Shown here piece after piece: positions 8,360 to 16,534 of a DNA stretch of 64,000 bases (the stretch's first letter is position 1; every line of letters begins with the position of its first letter). Both the position numbers and the translations under genes were made by a program. The stretch comes from Faunimonas pinastri. GTDB lineage: Bacteria > Pseudomonadota > Alphaproteobacteria > Rhizobiales > Afifellaceae. The notes beneath the pieces are model-generated. The model was not told where the DNA came from, made no database searches, and saw only the letters and a list, made by a program, of their open reading frames with translations. The DNA lies in the NCBI RefSeq assembly GCF_900110915.1, contig NZ_FOFG01000003.1, positions 186,001-250,000 of the forward strand, read 5' to 3'.

Positions 8360-9532
8360 TTATGCTCGGCTTTCGAGAATGCGGATCGCCTCCTCGGAGG
8401 GCTCGACGCCGAGGCCGTGGCCGGTGGGAAGCGTGTAAGCACCGCTTTCGCATGCCATGTCGCCCACCAGGAAGCGGCGGTTCGGCTCGAAAATGGAGTG
8501 CTGGAATTCATGCGCGGTCACTGCCGCCGCCGCCGCTGCGGCATGCAGGCTGGCCGCCAGGAAGATGCCGATCCCGATTGTCGCGTGCGGGATCACCTCC
8601 AGGTGATGCGCCTGCGCGTAGCCGGCGATCCGCATGAACTCGGTCACCCCCTTGTGACCCATCTCCGGCTGCAGGATGCCGCAGGCACGGCGCGCCACGC
8701 GGGGCACCGCATCATAGACGGTGCGCCATTCCTCGCCGGCCGCGATGGTCGTTGAGACGGAGCGCGCCACATGCGCCAACCCGTCGATGTCCTCGGGATT
8801 GACGGGCGCCTCCGCGAACCAGAGCCCGTGCGGCTCCATCGCCCGGATCAGCGCGATCGCCTGCTCGGCGGTGTGGGTCCAGTGCATGTCGCAGGCGATG
8901 CGGGCGCCTGGGCCAAGCCGCTCGCGCAGGCCCGCCAGCTCGGCCGCCACTCCGTCATCGGCAACGGGAGAGGCGAACTTGAAGGCGGAGAACCCCCGAT
9001 CCTGCCATTGCGCGGCGAGATCGGCCCTTTCGGCTCGGTCCGGCTTCGGAAGGCCGGAAATGTAGGCCGGTATGGTGTCCCGACGCTGACCGCCGATCAG
9101 CTTCACGAGCGGCAGGCCGGTCAGCTTTCCGGCAAGATCCCACAGCGCGATGTCGATGGCCGCGAGGGCGTCGAGATAATAGCCGCCGGTATAGCCGCGC
9201 ACGCGCATGAGGTCGTAGAGGTCGTCATGGACCACGGCGGCATCGAGCGGGTCTCGCCCGACCACAAAGTCGGCGAGCAGGTCGGTGACCAGCGCCATGG
9301 TCGCGCGCGGCGCGACGATGCCGTAGGTTTCGCCCCAGCCCACCGCTCCGGACGTCGTCTCGATGCGCACCAGGACGGTGCGGTCAACGGTCGGATACAC
9401 GGTGCGATTGCCGCGACGCACGAAGTAACCACGTGCGTTCGGCTCCTCGCCTTCGCGCAGCGCCCCGAGATACGGCACGTCGCGCGGTATGGTGATGCTG
9501 AACGCCTCGACGCGCGCGACCCGGTCGCTCAT
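8360..9532 (-). CDS. Mandelate racemase/muconate lactonizing family enzyme (probable sugar-acid dehydratase)
   Basis: Enolase-superfamily enzyme of 390 residues, the usual length. It should remove a proton alpha to a carboxylate, and in this operon dehydration of an aldonic or aldaric acid is most likely. The Mg ligands are visible in order: Asp in ACDMHWTHT, Glu in WFAEAPV and Glu in AAGEEW. A general-base Lys lies in FSAFKFAS and a His in IPHATIG. The residue pairing with that His is normally Asp in a QPD motif; here it reads LQPEMG, a Glu. The start ATG 9532 overlaps the stop of the DHDPS-family gene as ATGA, so the two are translationally coupled. Confidence 0.88.
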   Translation of the reverse strand: MSDRVARVEAFSITIPRDVPYLGALREGEEPNARGYFVRRGNRTVYPTVDRTVLVRIETTSGAVGWGETYGIVAPRATMALVTDLLADFVVGRDPLDAAVVHDDLYDLMRVRGYTGGYYLDALAAIDIALWDLAGKLTGLPLVKLIGGQRRDTIPAYISGLPKPDRAERADLAAQWQDRGFSAFKFASPVADDGVAAELAGLRERLGPGARIACDMHWTHTAEQAIALIRAMEPHGLWFAEAPVNPEDIDGLAHVARSVSTTIAAGEEWRTVYDAVPRVARRACGILQPEMGHKGVTEFMRIAGYAQAHHLEVIPHATIGIGIFLAASLHAAAAAAAVTAHEFQHSIFEPNRRFLVGDMACESGAYTLPTGHGLGVEPSEEAIRILESRA

Positions 9533-10446
9533 GCGGCGCTCCGGACCAGCGGCGCCGTGGCGAGCAGGTCATCGATGCTCTCGAGCCACGCATCGATCTC
9601 GCTTCGATCGTTCGCGTCGAAATCCGCGATCCTGGCGCGCACGACGTCGTTTCTGAGGACGCCGCGTTTCGTCAGGACGTACTTGGTGAACCGCATCCGC
9701 CAAAGCGCCTGGATCACCAGCAGCGGCAGGGTGCGGCGGTAGAGATCGCGGGCCAGGGCGACATCGCCCTGCTTGTGCGCCTCATAGAGGGCGACATGCA
9801 CGTCGGCGATCTCCGCTGCCGGCATGGCGCCGCATGCGCCGCGGTTCAGTTCTTCGATGATATAGCGCGCTCCGCCACCGCCCAGCACGCCGACCACGTG
9901 GTCGGGCTTGCCGGCCAGGATCCGCGAAATGGCCGGCCCGGCAGGGAGGGTTTCTTCCTTCACGTAGCGGATCGAGCGATTGCCGCGCACGATCTCCAGA
10001 ATGGTGTCCGGCGCCAGATCGGAGCCGCGGGGCGCCGGTGCGTTCTGCAGGACGATCTCGATGTCCGGCACGGCTTTGGCGATCGCGGCATAGAAGGCGC
10101 CAATATCATCGGCCGTGTTGCCGACGCTCTTCGGCGCCTGGATCATCACATGCCGCACGCCCATGGACAGCGCCTCGCGGCAACGCTCCACGACGTCCTC
10201 CACATTCGCCGAGCTTGCGCCCGCAACCACCGGCACTCGGCCCGCAACCTCCTCAACGACGACCCGGAGAAGGGTTTCACGTTCGGTCGGCGTCAGCTCA
10301 TCGACCTCGCTGGCAAAGCCCGGGAATACGACGCCCTGCGAGCCGCCGCGAAGCGCGAAGCGCGTGATCGAAGCCATCGCGACAGGATCGATCATTCCTT
10401 CCGGGTCGAACGGCGTGGGGAGAACGGGAAGGATGCCGAAAAGCAA
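9529..10446 (-). CDS. DHDPS/NAL-family lyase or dehydratase
   Basis: First gene of the minus-strand sugar-acid operon; 305 residues, normal for the dihydrodipicolinate synthase/N-acetylneuraminate lyase family. The Schiff-base lysine is Lys163 in YVKEETLP, and GFASEVDELT matches the conserved GxxxExxxLT region. The family's Tyr in the YNxP motif is replaced by Gln134 (LQNAP), which argues against a textbook aldolase. Members acting on 2-keto-3-deoxy sugar acids, as aldolases or as decarboxylating dehydratases, fit the neighbouring sugar-acid dehydratase. The start codon is TTG at 10446, decided by a strong AAGGAG six bases before it; there is no ATG nearby in frame. Confidence 0.88.
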   Translation of the reverse strand: MLFGILPVLPTPFDPEGMIDPVAMASITRFALRGGSQGVVFPGFASEVDELTPTERETLLRVVVEEVAGRVPVVAGASSANVEDVVERCREALSMGVRHVMIQAPKSVGNTADDIGAFYAAIAKAVPDIEIVLQNAPAPRGSDLAPDTILEIVRGNRSIRYVKEETLPAGPAISRILAGKPDHVVGVLGGGGARYIIEELNRGACGAMPAAEIADVHVALYEAHKQGDVALARDLYRRTLPLLVIQALWRMRFTKYVLTKRGVLRNDVVRARIADFDANDRSEIDAWLESIDDLLATAPLVRSAA

Positions 10447-10456
10447 GATAAACTCC

Positions 10457-10498
10457 TTGATCCACTATATGAACCATATGAACTCTATGTTGGATCAA
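10457..10498. promoter_or_regulatory. Candidate operator upstream of the sugar-acid operon
   Basis: Immediately upstream of the TTG start of the lyase gene are exact 8-bp inverted repeats TTGATCCA (10457-10464) and TGGATCAA (10491-10498), 26 bp apart. Between them are two direct copies of ATATGAAC (10467-10474 and 10476-10483) at a 9-bp period. The left arm abuts the ribosome site. This arrangement suggests a repressor or activator site for the operon, possibly for the IclR-lactonase fusion encoded at its end. That assignment is inference. Confidence 0.5.
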
Positions 10499-11712
10499 TC
10501 ATTCTGGACTGTCAACCTGCCGGCGTGGACCGAACGTAACCGGTGCTTCGAACGCGCGCGGAAACTGCCCGCTCTCCAAGCGGAATCATGCTGCCCCGCA
10601 AGCGCGTCGCGGGGCCGGGTTAGCCGCACGGCGGCAGGCTCCCGCTCGGCCCCGTCCCAGGCGGGATTTCTGGGGCAAGCCTCACAAGGGGTGCGGGGCC
10701 GGGATCCGGAGCGGTCGGGAGGCCCGTGTGCCTTCATGCGTCCGCCGGATCACGACCGTCTTCGGATCGGAATCACGCTGGCGTCCCGCCGTTCCGGCGA
10801 CGTTGCTCCACCACGTCCGACCTCCTGAACGGGGCCAGCTACAAGCAAAGGCGGCACGATGATCGAGCGGAGAGTGCTCGACCTGCGCCGGTCTCGGGGA
10901 ATGGGGGGCGACCCTGTTCAGACGTCACGGCGCGTCTCGAGCGAAACGGTCGTCGTCACATCAAGTGAAATCGCGACGGCGAAACTCGACGCTCTCTGAA
11001 CCGGTTCCCTGCGCCCATGGCGGAGGGGGCGGGCGCACGTGGATCGCTTATCCGATGCGCCGGGCTGGCCTATCCGGTCGATCGTCTTTGGTCTCGGGTG
11101 AATCCGTCCGCCCGGTGATAAAACGGAATGCTTTTGCGCGGGCAGAACGCCGGGTGCCGATGCGCGTCAGGCCTGATCCAGGCGGTCGGAAATCTCCACT
11201 GCGGTCCGCCTGATAAGGTGAGAGAGCTCATCCTCGCGCCGCAGAACCTTCTCGACCGCTCCCGCAGCAACCAGCGTATTTATTGCTGACGTGGAGCTTT
11301 CCTCCCCTCCTTTCGGCCGCCCGGTCTGTGTGGAAGTCTTCGCAAGGCAGTGGTCGTTGCCGCGCAGCAACGTGACGGTCGGGATGGGGAGGCGGCAATC
11401 GTCCAGGCGGCGTCAGTCGCGCGCCCAGGTCGCTCAGGCCGTATCAGGCCTCGCCGCGAGGGCGACTCGATCGATGTCGTCGGGTTCTCCCGGCCTGAAA
11501 CTCGCAACAGAGGGCGCGGTTCGGCGGAACGGCGAGATGGCACCCAATCCTGACCCTGAGGTGGGAATAGAACAGGTCAACGTGGCCGGGACCGGCGTTC
11601 CGCACAACGACTTAGCTCCCCGGCGGGATGCGACGGCGAACAACCTCAGCAAGAAGGCCGTCGCTGGAAGTCGATGCGGAGGGGAAGGCCGGTGTTCGTG
11701 ACGAACGCCGGC
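10499..11712. other. 1.2-kb stretch without a recognisable gene
   Basis: Between the sugar-acid operon's promoter and the 3' end of the kinase gene both strands have only short open frames with Arg/Pro/Ser-rich, low-information translations. One minus-strand frame (11167-11370) ends in a plausible amphipathic helix (VEKVLRREDELSHLIRR) but matches nothing I can name and has no convincing start. No terminator with a T-tract, transposase fragment or tRNA was seen. It may be degenerate coding DNA. Confidence 0.5.
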
Positions 11713-13287
11713 TTACTCCCGAAGCTCCGCTCGCCGAACGATGGATGCCCGTTCCGGCAGTGACCTAGCCGCGCAGGACGATGCGTGTCCTTGCAGATGC
11801 GCATGGATCGAGGGCCGTATCTCCCCGTAGGTTGCGGCCAGCGCCGGATCGAATGGAACGTCGTGCCATTGAACGTCCGGCAAGCGGGCGGCCTCTTCGC
11901 CGGTTGCGAAGATCTCCACCGCAAGGCCCGCCACGAGCGCGGCACCGAGGCCCGCCGCTTCCTGCACGTCCGGGCGCGTGAAATTCCTCTCGATCATCGC
12001 GCCCTTGATCGCGTTGATCAGCGGGTTGCGGGCAGCAGCGCCTCCGGTCAGCGTCAAGGTGCCGGGACTGCATCCGGTGATCGTCTCGAACTCGGACAGA
12101 TTGACGGACAGCCAGCCTGCCAGCGCCTCCACGCCGGCGCGCAGCACGGCACCGGGGGAGGATTGCGCATCGACGAACGAGATGTCGGCACGCCGCTCGC
12201 GGTCGTTCCAAGGGGCGCCCGTGCCGGCGAGAAACGGTGAAACCCGGATGCCGCCGCTGCCCGGCGGGGCCGCTTCCGCCGACTGCCACAGCAGTGCGGC
12301 GATCTCCGGGGTCGGTCGCGGGCCGGACAGAAACCGCAGGAGCCAATCGATCATCCCGCCCGAAGAGGGGATATGGCCGGACAGGAGAAAATGGCCCGGG
12401 ACGACATGCGGATAGCAGTCGTATCGTCCCCCGCCCACCTCGGCATGGCTCAGCGGCCGGGGCGCAACAGTCTTCAGCGCTTCCGACGTGCCGGTGGAAT
12501 CCATGATCCGGCCCGGCACGACCAGCCCGCAACCCAGGCCGGCACAGGGATGGTCGTGCCCGGCGTTCACGACCGGCGTTCCCGCCAGCAATCCCGTCGC
12601 TCTTGCCGCCTCGGGGGTGAGCCCGCCGGCGATGCTTGCCGATGGCTGGAGAAGTGGCAGGGCGCCGCGATCCAGCCCGGCCGCGTCCAGGATCGCCTGT
12701 GACCAGTCGCCGGTCTGTCGGTCGGCCAGGCCGCTGCGAGCGGCGAGCGAGGGGCTGGCGACTTGCCGTCCCGCCAGGCGGAAGGTCACATAGTCCGCAA
12801 CCATGAGCCACGTCCGCACCCGAGCCCACTCGGCGCGATCCCGGTTCCGCCACCATGCAAGGCGGTGGACGGTGTAGATGTCGTCGTCCACCATGCCGGT
12901 GATATCGAACCAGCGCGCCGCGTCCATGCCCCAGCCGGGGCGCGTGTTGGACGCGCGGCGGTCGAACCATGTCGGGCAAGGTGTCAGCCGGCGCCCTTCG
13001 GCATCGAGGCCGACAAAGCTTTCGCCGATGCTGGCGACGCCGATCCCGGCGATCGAGCCCGGCGCGATTCCTTTGGCGTCCAAGGCGCTAGCGAGTTCAG
13101 CCAGCGCCGAGACGAGGTTCGCGTCGAGGGCATCGAGATTGAACTCGGAGGCGCCCGGCTCCGGATGATCGACCACCATGGACCGGCGTACCACGACTTC
13201 GACATGGCCGCCCGGGCGGGCCGCCACGACTTTCAGGTTGGTCGTGCCGATGTCGATGCCGACGATGACGGAACCGGGCGCGCGCAT
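11713..13287 (-). CDS. FGGY-family carbohydrate kinase
   Basis: Cytoplasmic ATP-dependent sugar kinase of 524 residues. The N-terminal phosphate motif is VGIDIGTTNLKVV (about residues 8-20). A substrate-region motif CPTWFDRRA follows, and the second phosphate and adenosine motifs appear as DSTGTSEAL and TLTGGAAARNPL. Full length for xylulokinase/fuculokinase-like members, but the substrate is not decided by sequence. The ATG at 13287 is chosen because it lies two bases after the aldolase stop and starts right before the phosphate motif; longer in-frame starts run into the aldolase gene. With the aldolase it would phosphorylate a ketose and then cleave it. Confidence 0.92.
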   Translation of the reverse strand: MRAPGSVIVGIDIGTTNLKVVAARPGGHVEVVVRRSMVVDHPEPGASEFNLDALDANLVSALAELASALDAKGIAPGSIAGIGVASIGESFVGLDAEGRRLTPCPTWFDRRASNTRPGWGMDAARWFDITGMVDDDIYTVHRLAWWRNRDRAEWARVRTWLMVADYVTFRLAGRQVASPSLAARSGLADRQTGDWSQAILDAAGLDRGALPLLQPSASIAGGLTPEAARATGLLAGTPVVNAGHDHPCAGLGCGLVVPGRIMDSTGTSEALKTVAPRPLSHAEVGGGRYDCYPHVVPGHFLLSGHIPSSGGMIDWLLRFLSGPRPTPEIAALLWQSAEAAPPGSGGIRVSPFLAGTGAPWNDRERRADISFVDAQSSPGAVLRAGVEALAGWLSVNLSEFETITGCSPGTLTLTGGAAARNPLINAIKGAMIERNFTRPDVQEAAGLGAALVAGLAVEIFATGEEAARLPDVQWHDVPFDPALAATYGEIRPSIHAHLQGHASSCAARSLPERASIVRRAELRE

Positions 13288-13289
13288 GA

Positions 13290-14174
13290 TCAGGCGGTCT
13301 GCCGTGCCCACTCGGTGAAGGCGGAAGCCTTCCCGGCGGAGCCGAGGTCGTCCATCTTCTCCTCGATCACGGCCTGCGCCGCGTGCTGGGCCGGGACGAG
13401 AGCATCGATGATGGCGATGCCGATCCGATTGGCGTCGAGTACGCGCTTCAGCTCGGTGTTGTAGGCGGTGATGATGTCGGTGAACAGGATCACGAGCGCC
13501 ACGCCTGCCTCGGTGGCGGCGCGCATCTGCTCGCGCGGCGTACCGGAACCGCCATGCATGCAAATGGGGATGCCGGTCGCTTCGCGAAGCTGGCGGATCC
13601 TGTCGATGGCGAGGTTCGGGGTCGCCTTTGTCTCGCCATGCGCGGAGCCGTGCACGTTGCCGATCGCCGGGGCGAGAATCGTCGCGCCGGTCTCGCGGAC
13701 CAGCCTCACCGCCTCTTCGATGTTGGCGAGGTCGTCTTCGCCCTGCACCGCGCCATGCTCCATGTGGCCGATCGCGGCCTCGACGAGCACGCCGAGCGGC
13801 GTTGCCGCATCTACCACCTGCTTCACGCGCCGGATATTCTCCTCCAGCGGCTCCTCGGCGGCGTCCAGCATCACGCTGGTGCAACCCGCGCGGATCGCAT
13901 CCACCGTGTCGCCGAGCGTTTCGCCGTGATCGAGGCTGAGGCCGACCGGCACCGAGGACTGTGAGGCCAGCTGTTTTGCAACGGTCGTCAGGGTTTCGAA
14001 GCTCGTGATCTGGCGGGAATCCGGGTGGATGCGGATCACCACGGGCGAGTTCTTCTTTTCAGCCGCCCTGATCGCCGCCTGGATGATCTCGATATTCATC
14101 GAGACGAAGGCGCCGACCGCATACGTGTTGTCGGAAGCGTGCTTGAGGAGGCGGTCGAGGGATACGATCGGCAT
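13290..14174 (-). CDS. Class II ketose-bisphosphate aldolase (KbaY/GatY/FbaA-like)
   Basis: Zinc-dependent aldolase of 294 residues that cleaves a phosphorylated ketose to dihydroxyacetone phosphate and an aldehyde. The visible metal and active-site motifs are SLDHGE (catalytic Asp and zinc His), EAAIGHMEHG, GNVHGSAHGE and CMHGGSGTP (phosphate-binding loop). It lies two bases upstream of the FGGY kinase and about 110 bases downstream of a sugar-binding protein, so the three genes are very likely one transcript. In related operons the same trio handles hexuloses or pentuloses such as tagatose or fuculose derivatives. Which sugar is used here cannot be told. Confidence 0.92.
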   Translation of the reverse strand: MPIVSLDRLLKHASDNTYAVGAFVSMNIEIIQAAIRAAEKKNSPVVIRIHPDSRQITSFETLTTVAKQLASQSSVPVGLSLDHGETLGDTVDAIRAGCTSVMLDAAEEPLEENIRRVKQVVDAATPLGVLVEAAIGHMEHGAVQGEDDLANIEEAVRLVRETGATILAPAIGNVHGSAHGETKATPNLAIDRIRQLREATGIPICMHGGSGTPREQMRAATEAGVALVILFTDIITAYNTELKRVLDANRIGIAIIDALVPAQHAAQAVIEEKMDDLGSAGKASAFTEWARQTA

Positions 14175-14227
14175 GAGAGGTACCTTGGATCGGGCGTCTT
14201 CCGCCCTTGCTTTGAGTTGGAAGAAGG

Positions 14228-14250
14228 CGTGCCGGCGTCACCGGCACGCA
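14228..14250 (-). terminator. Intercistronic stem-loop after the binding-protein gene
   Basis: Perfect 9-bp stem (arms GCGTGCCGG at 14228-14236 and CCGGCACGC at 14242-14250) with a 5-base loop, in the gap between the binding-protein stop and the aldolase start. No T-tract follows, so it is more likely a partial terminator or mRNA 3'-end stabiliser than a full stop. Such a structure would raise binding-protein message over the downstream enzymes. Confidence 0.55.
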
Positions 14251-14282
14251 AGTCGCGGCTGGGGAGGATCAGGCCGCGGAGA

Positions 14283-15227
14283 TCAGCCGCCGCTTTTCCA
14301 GCCCTTGTAGCTGCCGACATTGTCGCGCGTGATGAGCTGCGGCGCGACCAGCACGGAAGGCTTGTCGAGCTTCTCGCCGTTCATCAGCTTCATGCCGGCG
14401 TCCACCGCGGCCTTGGCGAGGGCGGACGGAAGCTGTGCGGATGAGGCCTGGATCTGGGTCTTGCCCTTCAACGCGTCCTCGATGTCGGGAGAGCCGTCCA
14501 CCGTGGTGATGACGATGCCGGTGCGGTTGATCTGCTTAGTGGCGAGATCCGCGCCGATCGCCGACGGATCGTTGATCGTGAAGATGGCGTTCACGTCGTC
14601 ATTGGCGGTCAGAAGCGCGGTCGTGACGTTGAGGCCGCCTTCGCGCGTGCCGATGCCGTTCTGGTTGTCGGAGAGGATCTTGATGCCGGGGCTGCCCGCG
14701 AGCGCCTGCTTGCAGCCCGCGACGCGGTCGATCACGCCGGAAACGGGCGGGCCGTTGACGATGAGGAGGTTGCCCTTGCCGCCAAGCTTGTCCACGATAT
14801 AGCCGCAGGCCTGCTTGCCGGCGGTGACGTTGTCGGTGGTGACGGTGGCCTGCGCGCCGTCGGCGGTGTTGTCGATCGCGACGACCACGATGCCCGCGGC
14901 CTTTGCCCGGTTGATCGCGGCGGTGATCGCCTTGGAATCGACCGCCGACACGATGATCATGTCGACGCCGGCCTGAATGAAGTTGTCGAACTGCGTCGAC
15001 TGCTTGCCGAGATCGTAGTCGGCCGACAGCATCATCGTCTTCGCACCCGGGGAAGCGGCCTTGACCTGTGCCTCGATGCTCTGGGCAATCGCGCCGAAGA
15101 ACGGATTGCCGAGATCCACCACCGAGACCCCGACCTGCTTCAGTTCCTTCGCGGACGCGGAATGCGGGGCGGCCAACGTGGCTGCCAGCAGGCAGGCGCC
15201 GATGGCCCTTGACGCGAAATGTCTCAT
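14283..15227 (-). CDS. Sugar ABC transporter periplasmic binding protein (RbsB-like)
   Basis: Periplasmic binding protein of 314 residues with a Sec signal peptide (MRHFASRAIGACLLAATLAA, cleavage likely after SASA) and the type I binding-protein fold. Motifs include VVDLGNPFFGAIAQSIE at the mature start and AGVDMIIVSAVDSKAI in the first hinge region. GGAGGAAG lies just before ATG 15227. It heads the minus-strand operon with aldolase and kinase but has no permease or ATPase on its side. The nearest unassigned set is the divergent CUT2 importer at 17647-20267, which has its own binding protein, so that importer may accept two binding proteins. Confidence 0.92.
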   Translation of the reverse strand: MRHFASRAIGACLLAATLAAPHSASAKELKQVGVSVVDLGNPFFGAIAQSIEAQVKAASPGAKTMMLSADYDLGKQSTQFDNFIQAGVDMIIVSAVDSKAITAAINRAKAAGIVVVAIDNTADGAQATVTTDNVTAGKQACGYIVDKLGGKGNLLIVNGPPVSGVIDRVAGCKQALAGSPGIKILSDNQNGIGTREGGLNVTTALLTANDDVNAIFTINDPSAIGADLATKQINRTGIVITTVDGSPDIEDALKGKTQIQASSAQLPSALAKAAVDAGMKLMNGEKLDKPSVLVAPQLITRDNVGSYKGWKSGG

Positions 15228-15300
15228 GATCTTCCTCCTCTAGGCGGCCACTTGGATCCGTGACCTTGTTCGGCTCTGATGGCCGTACGGGCACACTAAT

Positions 15301-15362
15301 ATGACACAAAATGTCCCGCAAGTGGATTCGGCGTGCTTAGATAAGGACGCAAATTGTGCCAT
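15301..15362. promoter_or_regulatory. Divergent control region with paired RpiR-type candidate operators
   Basis: Between the binding-protein gene and the RpiR gene, ATGACACAA (15301-15309) and TTGTGCCAT (15354-15362) face each other as near-perfect inverted copies 44 bp apart. A related TTGTGCTCAT occurs at 16466-16475, ahead of the plus-strand importer. The common element TTGTGyCAT is a candidate operator for the regulator encoded at 15383. The link to that regulator is inference. Confidence 0.45.
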
Positions 15363-15382
15363 GCAGCATGTGAGGGGGGACC

Positions 15383-16240
15383 GTGCAGGACTTTAGTGAA
15401 GACCTGGCCTTCGAAGAACGCGCGGCGGCGGTGAACCTGTTTCCGGCCGAGCGTCGCATCGTGCAGCATCTTCTGGGGATCTCCCCCTATGAACTGGGCG
15501 TGATGACGTCGTCCGATCTGTCCGAGCGCTCCGGCGCCAGCCGTTCGAGCATCGACCGCCTGTCGCGCAAGCTCGGCTATCCCGGCCTGAAGGAAATGCG
15601 CAAGGCGCTGCTGGCGCAGGAGGGGCGACGGCACGAGGGCTCAAGGCCGGCGGAGGGAAAGCCGGAAGGACCGGGCGAAATCGCGCAACGCGTCATGCTG
15701 GCGATCGCCGCCCGGGCAGAGGCCATGGGCCGGCTCTTGGCCGACCATCCCGAGATCGGAAGGCTGACGGACTGGCTCGCAGGCGCCCGCAACATCAGCC
15801 TGTTCGGGGCGGGCGAGTCGGCGGCCATCTGCAACGCGATCTACATGCGCCTCGTGCGTCTCGGCCTGCCCATCAGCTTTGCCGAGGAACACCACACGCA
15901 GGTGACGCTGGCATCGCTGATGGGACCGGGCGACGTGGCGCTCGCCATTTCCTATTCCGGCGCGACCCGATCGACGCTCTGGGCCGCGCAGGTGGCCCGG
16001 CAGAACGGTGCCCGGCTGGTGGGCATTTCGGGCGCTCCGGCCTCGGCACTCGCCAGACAGGCCGATCTTTCCCTGCACCTTCCGACCGGAGCGGGCCTGC
16101 CCGGAAGCGCGGAGGTGCTCGACCGTGTCGTCGCCGTGGGATTGGCGGAGGCGCTGTTCCAGTGTCTCGTCAATCGCGATCCGCAGCTTCTCGCGAATTC
16201 CATGAAGATCGACGACACCTTCGGAGACGCAAGAGCGTAG
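15383..16240 (+). CDS. MurR/RpiR-family transcriptional regulator with SIS domain
   Basis: Cytoplasmic regulator of 285 residues. Residues about 15-85 form the RpiR-type helix-turn-helix (MTSSDLSERSGASRSSIDRL is the recognition region). Residues about 120-250 form a sugar-isomerase (SIS) domain that binds phosphosugars, with SLFGAGESAAICNAI and AISYSGATRSTLWAA. The start is GTG at 15383, supported by GAGGGGGG just ahead. The gene sits between two operons that read away from each other: binding protein/aldolase/kinase, and CUT2 importer/puuE/allA. It probably controls both in response to a phosphorylated sugar, perhaps the FGGY kinase product. Confidence 0.9.
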   Translation: MQDFSEDLAFEERAAAVNLFPAERRIVQHLLGISPYELGVMTSSDLSERSGASRSSIDRLSRKLGYPGLKEMRKALLAQEGRRHEGSRPAEGKPEGPGEIAQRVMLAIAARAEAMGRLLADHPEIGRLTDWLAGARNISLFGAGESAAICNAIYMRLVRLGLPISFAEEHHTQVTLASLMGPGDVALAISYSGATRSTLWAAQVARQNGARLVGISGAPASALARQADLSLHLPTGAGLPGSAEVLDRVVAVGLAEALFQCLVNRDPQLLANSMKIDDTFGDARA

Positions 16241-16451
16241 TCCCCATCTCGGCGGAGATCCTCGAACGGCGCCGGGGGGGGATACCCCGACGGTGCTGGA
16301 GAACATTCTCGTCCGAGCGATCGAGGTGATCGTGATGCCGGTCAGCATCCTGACGCTCGACGAGCCGAAAAGCGCAACTGCGCGATCCCGACAGCTCGTT
16401 CCGCCCGAGCTGCTCCCGTCGACGAGGGGCGGAATTCCTGGGATAATCGGG

Positions 16452-16489
16452 TTGTCTGACAAAAATTGTGCTCATGCACGCCAATTGGC
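16452..16489 (+). promoter_or_regulatory. Candidate operators upstream of the CUT2 importer
   Basis: Three elements lie close together about 50-80 bases before the importer gene: the palindrome TTGTC-T-GACAA (16452-16462), the TTGTGCTCAT element shared with the divergent region (16466-16475), and the perfect 10-bp palindrome GCCAATTGGC (16480-16489). The shared element links this promoter to the one at 15301-15362. No clear -10/-35 pair could be fixed. Confidence 0.4.
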
Positions 16490-16534
16490 ACGGTCATTGC
16501 GATAGCCCCTGCGAAAGCAGAGGGGACAATATAG

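Noticed and set aside
11167-11370. 67-codon minus-strand frame in the 1.2-kb gap
   Set aside because: No ribosome site, no recognisable family, and an unlikely N-terminal half; may be chance.
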